From Metaphire vulgaris (lineage: Eukaryota; Annelida; Clitellata; Crassiclitellata; Megascolecidae): a DNA stretch of 64,000 bases. Of the stretch, positions 54,803-64,000 are shown in pieces. Made by a program: the position numbers and the translations under genes. Below the pieces are notes generated by a model. The model searched no databases, was not told where the DNA came from, and saw nothing but the letters and a program-made list of their open reading frames with translations. Each line of letters begins with the position of its first letter. The first letter of the stretch is position 1. Location of the stretch: the NCBI GenBank assembly GCA_018105865.1, contig CM030867.1:4839869-4903868 (forward strand). The letters run 5' to 3'.

Positions 54803-54870
54803 AAAAATCAGGATTTTGTTTTGGTCTTGTCAATCATGCTTTGAGTGCAGCAATCAGAATTCTTGTAAAA
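54803..54870 (+). CDS. TUBGCP2: GCP2 exon
   Basis: 68 bp between tttgacag and gtatgt. Two bases finish a Glu codon, then 22 codons KSGFCFGLVNHALSAAIR and ILVK. GxVNHALxAAxRxLVK is one of the most recognisable GCP2 motifs. Phase 0 at the end. Confidence 0.94.
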
Positions 54871-55059
54871 GTATGTAATTAGTTGTGTATTATTATGTTT
54901 TGACACTTGGCCACTGTTATATTTGATTTAAAATTATACTGACCTTCAGGTTATGACAACTTATTTTTTGCTAAATATTTGCATTTAATTGATTTGTATT
55001 TAAAGTAGATAGTCTTCAATATTTTCATAATCTTGTGCCAATTCATACAGTCGTGTATT

Positions 55060-55198
55060 GCTTTTTGAAAGCTAGCACTGTTTGTAAAACCTGCCAATTG
55101 GAACATATTACTCTTTTCCTCCCTTCTTTCCATTGGCTACCAATACAGTGCTGCATTCAATGCAAGGTCAAGCTGATTACCTTTGAGATGCTAACAGT
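55060..55198 (+). mobile_element. L2-like LINE fragment
   Basis: Encodes ASTVCKTCQLEHITLFLPSF, HWLPIQCCIQCKVKLITFEM, the LHWLPIxxRIxFKxxxxxF block of L2. Short remnant. Confidence 0.6.
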
Positions 55199-55206
55199 AT
55201 AACAAC

Positions 55207-56093
55207 CTACCGTATATATTCACTATTTCAATTTCTTTTCCGTTGTGTGATACTATTGATTCTATGGCGCCTATCTATGGCTGCCTTGCATGCGGTTTGT
55301 GCATGCCACGTTTCGTTGTCGTTCGACGCAATTTCTGATGCTCCGTGCGTGAATCTTGCGCCGGAGATGAGGATTTCTTCGAGTCCGTCGGTCTGCTTAA
55401 GAGTTTTGGATGTCCTCAACTGTTTCGCGTCGTTTCGGAAGCCTCGAGTCGGTCTCGCTGCCTGTGCAGGACGTAGCCATGTTGGCTATTGTTATAGCGC
55501 CATGCGTTGATCGACGGTCGATCCGGGCTTCGCTCGAGCATTCATCATCGCGAGGACGGCGTTCCGCTCTTCGGTTCCGACGTGTCTCGTGCTGTCATCT
55601 TACCTTTCCACGTCGTCCTGGAAGTTCAAGTCAGTCGCCGTCCGTTGGGTGTGCGCCAAAGTCAGCCGCATCGGCTGCTGCGTGAAAATTCGGCGGATTT
55701 GTGGTTGGCTGTCATTTCTGGACTGCGCTGGATTTTCCATCTTTGTCGGATTTGCCGATTTTGACGACGGAACTATCTTCTTGCAGGAAGACCGCTTCTT
55801 CAGGAACTTTTCCGGTGGTTATATCCGTACGGAGAAACTCCTACTACCAACTCGTGGACTTTCAACATCATCTTCCGCTCCTCGTTGGCATGTCAAGGGG
55901 GCTACAGTTTTACTTGAAGGACCGCTTCTAAAGGACTTTGTACCGGACTTCTTCACGGCAGCAAAGTTCTTTCCATCATCACAGTGGATTTTAATATCGC
56001 CACCTTCTAACCTTCATTGACATGTCAGCGGTGTCAAAGCGCTTTTGATTTAGGATTTTAAGCCATGCGTACAGCGCTATATAAATTGTCCTG
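55207..56093 (+). mobile_element. GC-rich non-coding retroelement candidate with an L2 3' tail
   Basis: The segment ends TACAGCGCTATATAAATTGT followed by AAT triplets, the same 3' tail as the L2 copies here. The 500 bp before it has no RT-like frame and is GC-rich with no recognisable coding. It may be a SINE-like passenger of L2, or the 5' region of a deleted L2. The left part (55207-55420) begins CCGTATATATTC, resembling the MITE end at 53452. Confidence 0.4.
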
Positions 56094-56141
<48 letters not shown>

Positions 56142-56142
56142 T
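56094..56142. repeat. AAT microsatellite
   Basis: About 16 AAT triplets forming the tail of the preceding element. Confidence 0.93.
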
Positions 56143-56145
56143 TGA

Positions 56146-56840
56146 CCATTCCCCGACTGTTTTTGTAATTGGCATAATTTTGATTTTATTAGTGTTTATT
56201 TTTAGTCCAAATTTTCCACTCTCCATTATTAAGGCCAACGTTAGCTCTACAATCCTTGAGAGGCATTCCGCTATTAGACATGTATCATCAGCATATTCTG
56301 CATCATCTATGTTTCCTGGCTTTAGAGATGTTCCCAACCCATTCGTGTTTTCAATCCGTCTCATGAGTACTAGTAGGCCTATACAAATCATCATTTAAGA
56401 GATTTGATGAAGCCAGGGGGTCGGTGGTCTTCTTCGAGGTTGATGCCAATCAAGGGCATCTGCGGCACCATCTCGAATGGATGCAGCTAGACGTAGTGCG
56501 GCAGAGGCAGGTACTTCGATCGGAAGTCGTGCTACATGTCTGAAGGGACCAAGACGCCAGTGATGGATTTGTGAATGCATAGTATCCTGGCTAGATCGTG
56601 AATAAATCTCGTCGTTGCGTACAAAGTCGAACCATCTAATATTCAAGATTCGGTGCTGGGCCTTTGTGTGAAATGCCTCAATTTTCTGCCAGTCTCGACT
56701 GGTCATAGCCCAGGTCTCACTGTCATAGAGAAGAACTGGGACAACCAGAGAGGTGTACATCCGGAATTTGGTTTTAAGGCTTAGATTTTGTTGCCTCCAG
56801 ATTCTGTCAAATAGATTCATGGCAGAGGAGTCAATATGTC
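56146..56840 (-). mobile_element. Two RTE-like RT fragments in scrambled order
   Basis: 56146-56394 (minus) has DDAEYADDTCLIAECLSR and FGLKINTNKIKIMPITKT, the catalytic palm. 56396-56820 (minus) has LVVPVLLYDSETWAMTSRDW and FRHVARLPIEVP, the C-terminal domain. On the minus strand the C-terminal piece comes before the palm, so these are separate insertions or a rearrangement. Confidence 0.7.
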
Positions 56841-57126
56841 AATATATATGCGGCGAAGAGACTCCTCTCACGAGTTAGCCATGCTCTGCATGTTTGAGCC
56901 AAGATAGCAGAATGAATCAACCTGTTCCATTACTTTCACTTTAAAAAAATTCAGACAGTTTATTGCCACTTTCCCTTATAATGTCACGCATGTGTGCGCT
57001 TATGCTTTGTCGCTGTCATTTTTGCAAGATAATCTCTATTATCAACTATGCTTGGTAATGGGATGGAAAAAGGTGGGGTTTTGAGAATTATCTTCAATAT
57101 TTTTCAATATATTGAATATATTTGGT
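56841..57126. other. AT-rich intron
   Basis: Nothing recognised. Confidence 0.4.
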
Positions 57127-57127
57127 G

Positions 57128-57172
<45 letters not shown>

Positions 57173-57520
57173 CTCCCTGGGTGCTGTACCCGTAGGTGTC
57201 AACAGCCTGATTCACAATTTGTCTCCATCTTTCTCGGTCCTGCGTCGCTCTGATCAGTGTGTGCAGCTCCGCGTTCTCCCATTCTTCGATATCATCCAGC
57301 CACTCTCATCTTGGTCTGCCTCTTCGATTTTCTCCATTCAGTGTTCCCAGCATGATCTTCTTCACCAGTCTATTGTCTTTCATCCTGCATATGTGCCCAA
57401 AGAAATTCATTTTTCTCCGTATCAATATTTGCATAATGTTTATTTTGTTCTTGATTCTTTCTCGTATCATTGTGTTCTTATTTTCTGTTGCCATCTGATG
57501 TTCAAAATTCTCCTATAGCA
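57127..57520 (-). mobile_element. RTE-like LINE 3' end with GAT tail
   Basis: The minus strand gives NKINIMQILIRRKMNFFGHI, CRMKDNRLVKKIMLGTLNGE and NRRGRPR, then a damaged RWRQIVNQAVDT-like end and a (GAT)n tail (57128-57169 as CAT on +). Confidence 0.78.
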
Positions 57521-57554
57521 TTTCATTTCAAAGGCTAGTAGTCGGTGATTAGAT

Positions 57555-60050
57555 CAGTGTTTCTCAAACTTTTTCCTCTTGCAGCACACTAGAAATATAT
57601 GAAAACATCGACGTCACACTTGAAAAGATGTCACAATTTTTGGCCATTGAAAGGCTTCAAACCTTCCCTAGTGAAAAACCAGCGAACATCAGTATGGTAT
57701 AATAGGCACGTATATTCTGGTAAGGGTAAGATGATCATTGATAAGAAGAACATTGTGGAGATATGGATGAGACACTGTAAAATACTTTATCAATCACAGG
57801 GAGATCAAAGCAACATAAAGAAAACAATAGAGGAGTTAAAAGAAATAGCACCGCCATACGAAGAATACGAAAATGATATCTTAAAAGAGGAAGTGATAAG
57901 AGCAGTAAATAGATTGAAGAACAACAAAGTCTGGGCAGAGATGACATTACAGGAGAAATTATAAAGAAAGGAGGTGAAATAGTGATACAGGAACTACACA
58001 AAATATATAACTACATATGGAATGAAGGAAAAAGTCCAGAAGAATGGAATAAATCAATCTTGATCCCCATACATAAAAAAGGGAGTGCAATGGACTGTAA
58101 CAACTACCGGACGATTGCATTGATCAGTCACCTAGGAAAAGCTCTCATGATGATACTAGCAGAAAGGCTAAGAAATCAAACAGAAGAACACCTGGCAGAC
58201 GAACAGGCGGGATTTCGAAGAGACAGGAGCACAACGCAACAGATACTGGCCCTGAGGTTGATAGGGGAAAAAGCACGAAGAAAAAATAAATCGGGTTTTA
58301 ATTGCTTTATAGATTTTCAAAAAGCATTCGACAGCATTGACCAAAAAAATGTCACCTGGGCATCCATGGAGTCATATGGGGTAGATCATAAATTAATAAG
58401 GATATCGAAGGACATTAATGCAAGGGCAGAAGCTGCAGTCAGAGTGGGCGGAGTAGTGGGGAGTTATTTTAAAACGGACAGAGGGACCAGACAAGGGGAC
58501 CCAATATCCCCAAATACATTCATAGTAGTATTAGAAAGAATAATGGACAAAGCAAAAAAGAAAACGCTGGGGTACAAGTACACGGAATATGGGTAAACAA
58601 TCTGTGTTTCGCAGATGATGTGGATCTGGTTGACACGGAGGCAAGCGATTGGAAGAACTAGTAACAGAGATAAACAGAGAGGGAAGGAGATACGGATTAC
58701 ATATGAACTTAGCCAAAACAAAAACAATGGTGTTTGGAGATAGAAATATTAAAATGAACCTGAAATTGGATGGAGTTCAAATAGAAAATGTGGAGATGTT
58801 CACTTATCTAGGATCACTGATGACACAGGACCTGTCATGTGGAAAGGAGGTCGAAGTGAGGATAGCCAAAGCGACATCGGTATTGCAAGCCATGGACAAG
58901 ATTTGGAAAAGTAAAGAAATACAAATGAAAACAAATTTAGATGCGAGTATTGCAGACATGTGTGTTCAGCAGCATGTTATATGGATGTGAAGCTTGGGTG
59001 TACACGAAGGAGATAGAAAGAAAAATATTAACGTTTGAGAGAAAGTGCTACTGGAAGTTACTACGAATCCGATTAATAGACAACAAGATACATAATGAGG
59101 AGATATACCAGAGAGTACAAATGAAAGAAAATTTAAGGCAGATGAGCATAAAAAGAAAACTAAGGCTGTTTGGGCATATCTGTAGAATGAAGGAGGCCAG
59201 AAAAATCAAGACCTTAGTGTTTGGAATAATGGAGGGAACGAACAGAAGGGGCAGACGACACAGAGAATGGGCGGACGACATTGCACAGTGGGGCGAAGAC
59301 AGCCTACAAAGGCTAAGCCATGCCGCTCAAAACAGAGAGGTGTGGGAGACAATAGTGGAAAAGGCATCGGGCACCTACGGGCGTTAAGCCTATGGTTGTT
59401 GATGATGATGATGATGATATTCTGAATCCATTGCCTCACAGAGCTTTGAAAAAGTCAAGATTTAAGTGGTTGAAATTTTATGAGATTCACAACTTGAATA
59501 CAGTGTAGCTTGGTTAACAAACTGCAAGTCCTCTGTGCCGGTACGCAGCCGCTCTGCAGATAAGACCCATGCAGTATACATCTACTTAGGTGTCACATAA
59601 AAACTGGAAACCTTGCGCATATCCAGTTGCCTAAGTTGCAAGCTCTCTATTCCCTGATCAAACCAGACACAGGGCAGGGGCTGTATCTTAGTAGTTTAGT
59701 TGTACTTGGCCAAGTTGGCCCCACGTAGTCTTCACTGCGAAGTCACAACCCCTCCCCACTCCAGCGTCGTCTCGTATACCAAGGAGCTTGGTATGCGATG
59801 CTGCGCTTCCTGTCCTCCCAGGTCCCAGGGGGCAAATTATCAAGACTCTAGATTTATCAGACTCGTCAGTGACGCTCCGGCCCTCACTGGCTATGTGTAC
59901 AAGATAGAATGTTGAAGCACAGTCATTGCTCTGAGATATTTAAAACATTGACATTTTAAATTTAATAAATTTTCCAAAAAATCCTATGGCATACCTGATA
60001 ATCTTGCACGGCACACCAGTGTGCAGCGGCACACAGTTTGAGAAACACTG
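57555..60050. mobile_element. hAT element with an RTE inserted
   Basis: 2496 bp with ends CAGTGTTTCTCAAACT and AGTTTGAGAAACACTG (perfect 16-bp inverted repeats), flanked by GATTAGAT on both sides (57547-57554, 60051-60058). hAT-specific sequence is 57555-57719 and 59425-60050, about 790 bp without a transposase frame. The rest is an RTE. Confidence 0.93.
57720..59416 (+). mobile_element. 5'-truncated RTE-like LINE inside the hAT
   Basis: Flanked by the 8-bp duplication ATATTCTG (57712-57719, 59417-59424) and ends in GAT repeats. The frame carries KSILIPIHKKGSAMDCNNYR, EEHLADEQAGFRRDRSTTQQ, FNCFIDFQKAFDSID, GTRQGDPISPNTFIV, LCFADDVDLVDTE, AKTKTMVFGDRN, MLYGCEAWVYTKE, LFGHICRMKE and NRRGRRHREWADDIAQWG. 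Frameshifts occur near 57960, 58590 and 58960. Otherwise long stretches are open, suggesting a fairly recent insertion. Confidence 0.9.
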
Positions 60051-60058
60051 GATTAGAT

Positions 60059-60720
60059 AGTTACTGAAGATTATTCAGATTGTCACAAGCTCTTATTAAG
60101 CATGTGAGGGTTCTTTTTTTCTTCAATGTAATATTCACTTTTGAACCTCTTCGTCTTAATGTATGACAAATAAACAATGCACTGATCAATAAATGAATTC
60201 CTTTTCTTCAACACAAACACAATTATATTCACAACTGTTTCTCCAACATAGAATATTCTACTCAAAACAACGCATTTCTATAGTTTCTCAAATGTTTCTT
60301 ATGCTGTTCATTTATACTCACGTAAATCTTTTCTATATTGTCCGTTTGAACATCTTCAAAACCGCATACAATATCACGTAAACGTTTTCTATGAATTCTA
60401 TATCTCAATCATTTCTCAATTATTTCTTAATTCCTCTCAATTCTCTCATTATCAAACTTCTTGACAACGCCCCCTTTTATATTTCATTTCTCTTCACCAT
60501 CACTCACAACCACGACCACTCCCGACAGCGACCTCCGCTCGACTGTACCTGTCATTAACCTTACACGTCCATTCATTCACTCCCAAGCCACCATACCACA
60601 CACATACATAACCTCCTTCACACCTCAAACATACACCAGCTCACCTCCCACACACACACACACACACAAACATACCTAAACACACATAAACATACACCAA
60701 CATTCTTCCTAAATATCACT
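60059..60720. repeat. Pyrimidine/CA-rich intron with (CA)n
   Basis: 60420-60720 is rich in C, A and T with little G on this strand and contains (CA)n at 60650-60668. No coding or element ends. Confidence 0.6.
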
Positions 60721-61265
60721 TTGTGACACAGATTATTGATGAAAATTCTTGGGATGGCCAGCAAATGAACAGTCTGGAAAGTAGATGATAAGTATTCTCT
60801 GGGCGGTCGCCTAATGAATGCTAGTGGTGGACAAGTATTCTCGGGATTGCCAGTTAAAGGAGTTAAGCTCGTCTATGTTTGTCTCTTTCTTCTCAATGAG
60901 CTCTTCATAATGCTGTTCCTATCTCTCCTTTATATATGGTTATTATAAAAAGTTTCACGAAGTTTATGTTGCAATTGCAATAGAAGGTATAGTTTGAAAA
61001 TTTGACAGTTTGAAAGAAACAAATCTAAATAGAAATATCAGTCCACTGAAATCATACAGCAAAGGCATTATGTTAATTGACTTCATGCTTTTGCTGAATC
61101 ATAAAAAGGGTTGATTTTTTCATTTTGTCCACTGGACCGCCATTCTGCCATGTTGGGGTGATGGCAATGGCAGCAGTAACTGTTAAATCATTAGCAATTA
61201 ATTGATTAATGCTATTTATTTCAATACAGAAATGGTTTTAATTTCAAGTTTTTCTTTTCTTTTAG
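60721..61265. other. Intron before the last exon
   Basis: Nothing recognised apart from the T-rich tract that leads to the acceptor at 61265. Confidence 0.5.
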
Positions 61266-61310
61266 GATTATATAGTCCTGATTGCCCAAATTGAACATCA
61301 GAATTGCATG
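61266..61310 (+). CDS. TUBGCP2: GCP2 exon (last in window)
   Basis: 45 bp, 15 codons, DYIVLIAQIEHQNCM, between tttttag and gtaaat. It aligns with the EHLILVSQLE helix of GCP2. The next expected block (LSLQKLWFYIQP-like) was not found in 61311-64000, so the gene continues beyond the window. Confidence 0.85.
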
Positions 61311-61404
61311 GTAAATTATTTGGTTCATTTGCTCACACATAGAAAGTAGCTATTCATTCTTATAAAGAACATTATGAAATTTAATTCTTTTATTATTATT
61401 CGGA

Positions 61405-61500
61405 TAAAGATGCCGTCAGGACATCGAAGTTAAGCAACGTTTAGCACAGCTCATACTTGGATGGGTGATCATCTTGGGATCGATTTATGGTGCCAGCAGC
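61405..61500 (+). ncRNA. 5S rRNA-like segment (5S-derived SINE or pseudogene)
   Basis: ATCGAAGTTAAGCAACGTTT and TACTTGGATGGGTGATCAT match the 3' two-thirds of eukaryotic 5S rRNA (GAAGTTAAGCAACG and TACTTGGATGGGTGACC), including the A-box/IE promoter region. The 5' third is absent and several positions differ, so it is a SINE3-type head or a 5S pseudogene rather than a working gene. Confidence 0.72.
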
Positions 61501-62345
61501 AAACCTGGACATTTATTGCATAGATATGCAAAGGTAAAATGCAGGTCTAAAGAGCAGTGGGAAACTACTACAGATTAATGTTATAAGCCACCTGTGTTGC
61601 TGTTTGCCTAGTACACAGATATTAGCGATGGACCATACATTAATTGAGCACTGAACTACCTTTACCTTGATCTGAATGATTTGTGATCTGCTTAGAATAC
61701 ATGTTTGTTTTTCATGGCCTTGGCCGAATTAGGATAGTTGCTAGTCTTTTGCTCACAACCTTTTTTCTGAGGTAACAGATGAGAGAGGCAAAGATAAATT
61801 TGATGCAGTTGCATTGAAAATAGTGCACATTATATTTTGACCATTCTCAGTGATTTCATTGCTGTGTTAGGTCTAGCCATCGTCAAAAGCAGTGTGGTTG
61901 ATCTGTTTGGCTCCAGTGACCCAAACAACTCAGACCGTCTCTTGTCTGTGCACCATTAAAGACCTCACGATCCTCGGCTCATGGTTTCAGCATCTTGATA
62001 TTCACACTGATGGGCCTGGTTATCATATGACAGCCACACCAAAAAGCAGATCAATCACCTTGTTACATGCCAAAGGGACAGGAAAATCTTTGAAACACTT
62101 TGCATTTGCGTGGGCTTGGAGGAATATTTTGAAACTATATCTGAAATTTGGTAATTGTAAAAATGACAGCCAAAGCCACCAGTTGGTTTAGAAGTCACGT
62201 GAGCAGCTAGGTTCATGCATATTAATAAGGCTTACTTGAGCTGTTGGCTATTCTCCAGAGAGAGGTTCCATTCTCCAGCGTCACCCCTCCTTTCTTATCT
62301 CTTCTTCCTATCTTGAGCTGTTTCCATTGGTGTTGAGTACTTGTT
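61501..62345. other. Intron, unassigned
   Basis: The 200 bp after the 5S-like segment may be the body of the same SINE (GGGAAACTACTACAG at 61559). A 99-codon frame at 61892-62191 shows no family resemblance and is probably chance. Confidence 0.35.
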
Positions 62346-62349
62346 CTTT

Positions 62350-62515
62350 ATTTCAAGACAATTTCTTGAGCGCAGTAAACATGGCTATCGAAGAAAAGTC
62401 AAGAGCACTTTACAAAAACGAGCTGTTAAACAAATGCATCTTCAACTGTTTCCGGAACCGATCAGGGAGTGTCTCAGTTGTCACTGTCTTTGGTAGCAAT
62501 TAGTAATTACTAACA
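62350..62515 (-). mobile_element. L2-like 3' end
   Basis: TTATTTCAAGACAATTTCTT then GAGCGCAGTAAACATGGC and AGAGCACTTTACA, the inverse of the common L2 tail. Then FRKQLKMHLF-like coding on the minus strand. Confidence 0.68.
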
Positions 62516-63256
62516 GAGTTCGGCAATTTGCCGTAGGCTATTGGTTATATGGAAGAGAATTAGTGAAATGTAATTGTTAAGTATGTTTTATACACTAAGG
62601 AATTATCTCTTACGGAGTCCAAAATCTGCAAATGGTTATTATGGATATTCTAGTTCGTGCATAGTTTTTAGTATAATTTTTAGTTCATCATGGTTCCTCC
62701 ATTATTGAAACCCTAATAATTTTCTATTAATAACAATTGATTTGGAATTGGATGAAATTTAAATTCAAGATTGATGATTACTCCATTGCATTGAAAATCT
62801 TAATCCTGTTTAGCTGGATTACGGCATGTACATTTTTACTTTAACGCGAATTAATTATTATAATCTTGCGAAAACCTTGTTGTAGGTCTCTATCAAAAAT
62901 TTATTCTAAATGAACATCTCTAATCTCTTAATAGTCAAGTGACCTTCAATTTGTACAGGATGATGCCAAATGAGTGCATTCCTTCATTTCCACAAATGAA
63001 ATTAAGGAATAGTGCTTAGGCTGCTTAGCATCAATGTGACTGATGCTAAGATTGGCACTAGAAAAGTTTATGCTGCATACAGGCTCAGATAACGTGTGTG
63101 CATTAGATTGGCCTACTCCTTCTAAATCTAGCTAAGAGAATTTGACCATTTAAACAATGAGGAGTGAATGACACTGGGGTGCGTTTATTAATAAACGTAC
63201 GGTAGAAACATCTTTAATGAATACAAGTTTTGATTTTCTGTGAGTTTTATCACATG
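62516..63256. other. AT-rich intron
   Basis: Nothing recognised. Confidence 0.45.
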
Positions 63257-64000
63257 TTAACCTCTTCCAGGGGTTCGCCGTTTATAAACGGTGTGCTATA
63301 TAAGCGACTGTGTACCGCGGACCTGCAATTTTTTCAAAAATTCAACGCGGCAACCGATGCGGTTTGCACCGTTGTTGAGCATTTTTATTGCTCTTTCTAT
63401 CCATCCGTGCCAAAAGAAAAAAGTTGGTAGTAGGGACCACTCTACACCCCAAAATCGGATCCCTCCCCAACATTTTGTTCAAATTTTGATCAAAGGTCAA
63501 TAGCAAAACGTCTTCAGCGGTAAACCCCCAAATGTGAGTGATAGAGTTCTAGAGGAGTGTAATTGGAACAGAATGGTGCAAAAATTTTGAAGATCGGACC
63601 ATATTTGGGGTAATTATGAAGTTTCATACCCAAGTGCCAATTGCTGGCTGAAATGAAAATTACGCGAACGGATTTTCAATGGGAAAAACCGAACAACTCA
63701 GTATATTTCATGCTATATAGAAGCTAGAAAGATGCGGTTTGCACCATTGTTGAGCATTTTTGTTGGTCTTTCGAACCATCCGTGCAAAAAAAATTTGGGG
63801 GGTAGGGTCCCCTCTATACCCCAAAATCGGACCTTGTACGACAAAAAATTTTCAAAGCTCAATAAAAAAAATTTTCATTGATGACCCCCCAACTGTGAGT
63901 GAGAAAGTTGTAGGGATGTGTAATTGGAACAGAATAGTGCAAAAATTTTGAAGATCGGACCATATTTGGCGTAGTTATGGCCATTCTAGCCTCCGGCTGA
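63257..64000 (-). mobile_element. piggyBac-like dimeric MITE, copy 6, rearranged and cut by the window end
   Basis: TTAA at 63257-63260 is followed by the CCTCTTCCAGGGG terminus in the orientation of copies 1-3. After CAACGCGGCAACCGA (about 63357) the sequence jumps to the interior in the opposite orientation (as in copies 4-5) and continues to the window end, where it reaches TCTAGCCTCCGGCTGA. That last block adjoins the same terminus type. The copy would thus have like termini on both ends. Confidence 0.82.

Larger units (their letters stand above)
1617..61310 (+). other. TUBGCP2: TUBGCP2 gene, partial: 11 internal exons spread over 60 kb
   Basis: Eleven exons keep one frame through ten introns (886 bp, about 295 codons). 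The joined translation follows animal GCP2 from roughly residue 19 to the start of the GRIP1 region. GCP2 pairs with GCP3 and two gamma-tubulins to form the gamma-tubulin small complex, which builds the ring that nucleates microtubules at centrosomes. The match rests on ordered landmarks recalled from vertebrate GCP2: AEVYxDxLQKN, VSAHxA, KYDELKxKNTRxLDxLVYLLSK, a xLPxxPxW segment, EDLLY, GxDGxY and GxVNHALxAAxRxLVK. The initiator exon is upstream and the gamma-tubulin-binding GRIP2 domain is downstream of the window. Introns, in order, are about 8.3, 2.8, 8.6, 0.45, 0.17, 3.2, 15.4, 1.2, 12.3 and 6.4 kb, the long ones inflated by transposons. All splice sites are GT-AG except one GC donor after 25675. 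No stop or frameshift occurs in the joined exons, so the gene looks functional. Confidence 0.93.

Noticed and set aside
55227..55420. Minus-strand 63-codon frame as a gene
   Set aside because: It lies in a repeat-like GC-rich unit and shows no known domain.
61405..61500. Functional 5S rRNA gene
   Set aside because: The 5' third is absent and conserved positions differ.
61892..62191. 99-codon open frame as a gene
   Set aside because: No family resemblance, no splice context linking it to GCP2, and poor codon pattern.

Overview
The window is animal nuclear DNA: about 40% GC or lower, with short exons, GT-AG introns and very dense transposable elements. It contains one recognisable host gene. 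Eleven short exons on the + strand (1617-61310) join in one continuous reading frame of 886 bp, about 295 codons. They match the N-terminal part of gamma-tubulin complex component 2 (GCP2, TUBGCP2), a core subunit of the microtubule-nucleating gamma-tubulin complex. The first coding exon lies upstream of the window. The remaining GRIP1 and GRIP2 exons lie downstream. The species cannot be named from the sequence. The mixture of L2/CR1 and RTE LINEs with hAT, piggyBac, Ginger, CMC/Chapaev-like, pogo/Tigger and mariner DNA elements fits an invertebrate metazoan or a basal chordate with a repeat-rich genome.

The rest of the window is intron filled with nested transposons. Many can be bounded exactly by terminal inverted repeats (TIRs), target-site duplications (TSDs) and the interrupted reading frame of the element they landed in. 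1-12.8 kb: a partial TIR element, L2 fragments, three copies of a 1.04-kb TTAA-flanked piggyBac-like MITE, and an RTE element split by one of those copies. 12.9-21.5 kb: a 52-bp GC-rich tandem repeat, an L2 carrying a small TIR element and a hAT that itself carries a MITE copy, and a jockey-like element split by another hAT. 21.5-25.7 kb: four closely spaced GCP2 exons, a 76-bp mariner MITE and a further MITE copy. 25.7-41.1 kb, a single 15.4-kb intron with a GC donor site: an L2, then an RTE holding an L2, a hAT and a 2.4-kb CACTG-ended element with a Cys-rich transposase-like gene. A second RTE, a pogo remnant, a BED-finger hAT and a Ginger element follow. 41.1-54.8 kb: hAT and RTE debris, a Tigger-like element, a nearly complete L2 inside an RTE, and an RTE split at a TA by a MITE. 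54.9-64 kb: a SINE-like unit with an L2 tail, a hAT with a nested RTE, a 5S-rRNA-like segment and a rearranged sixth copy of the piggyBac-like MITE.

All transposon reading frames seen here are broken by frameshifts, stops or insertions. The only sequence that looks intact and functional is the GCP2 exon set. The less usual observations are the dimeric piggyBac-like MITE family with compensated subterminal palindromes, the CACTG/TAA-flanked element with its uncharacterised Cys-rich gene, and a Ginger element with a TATA duplication.
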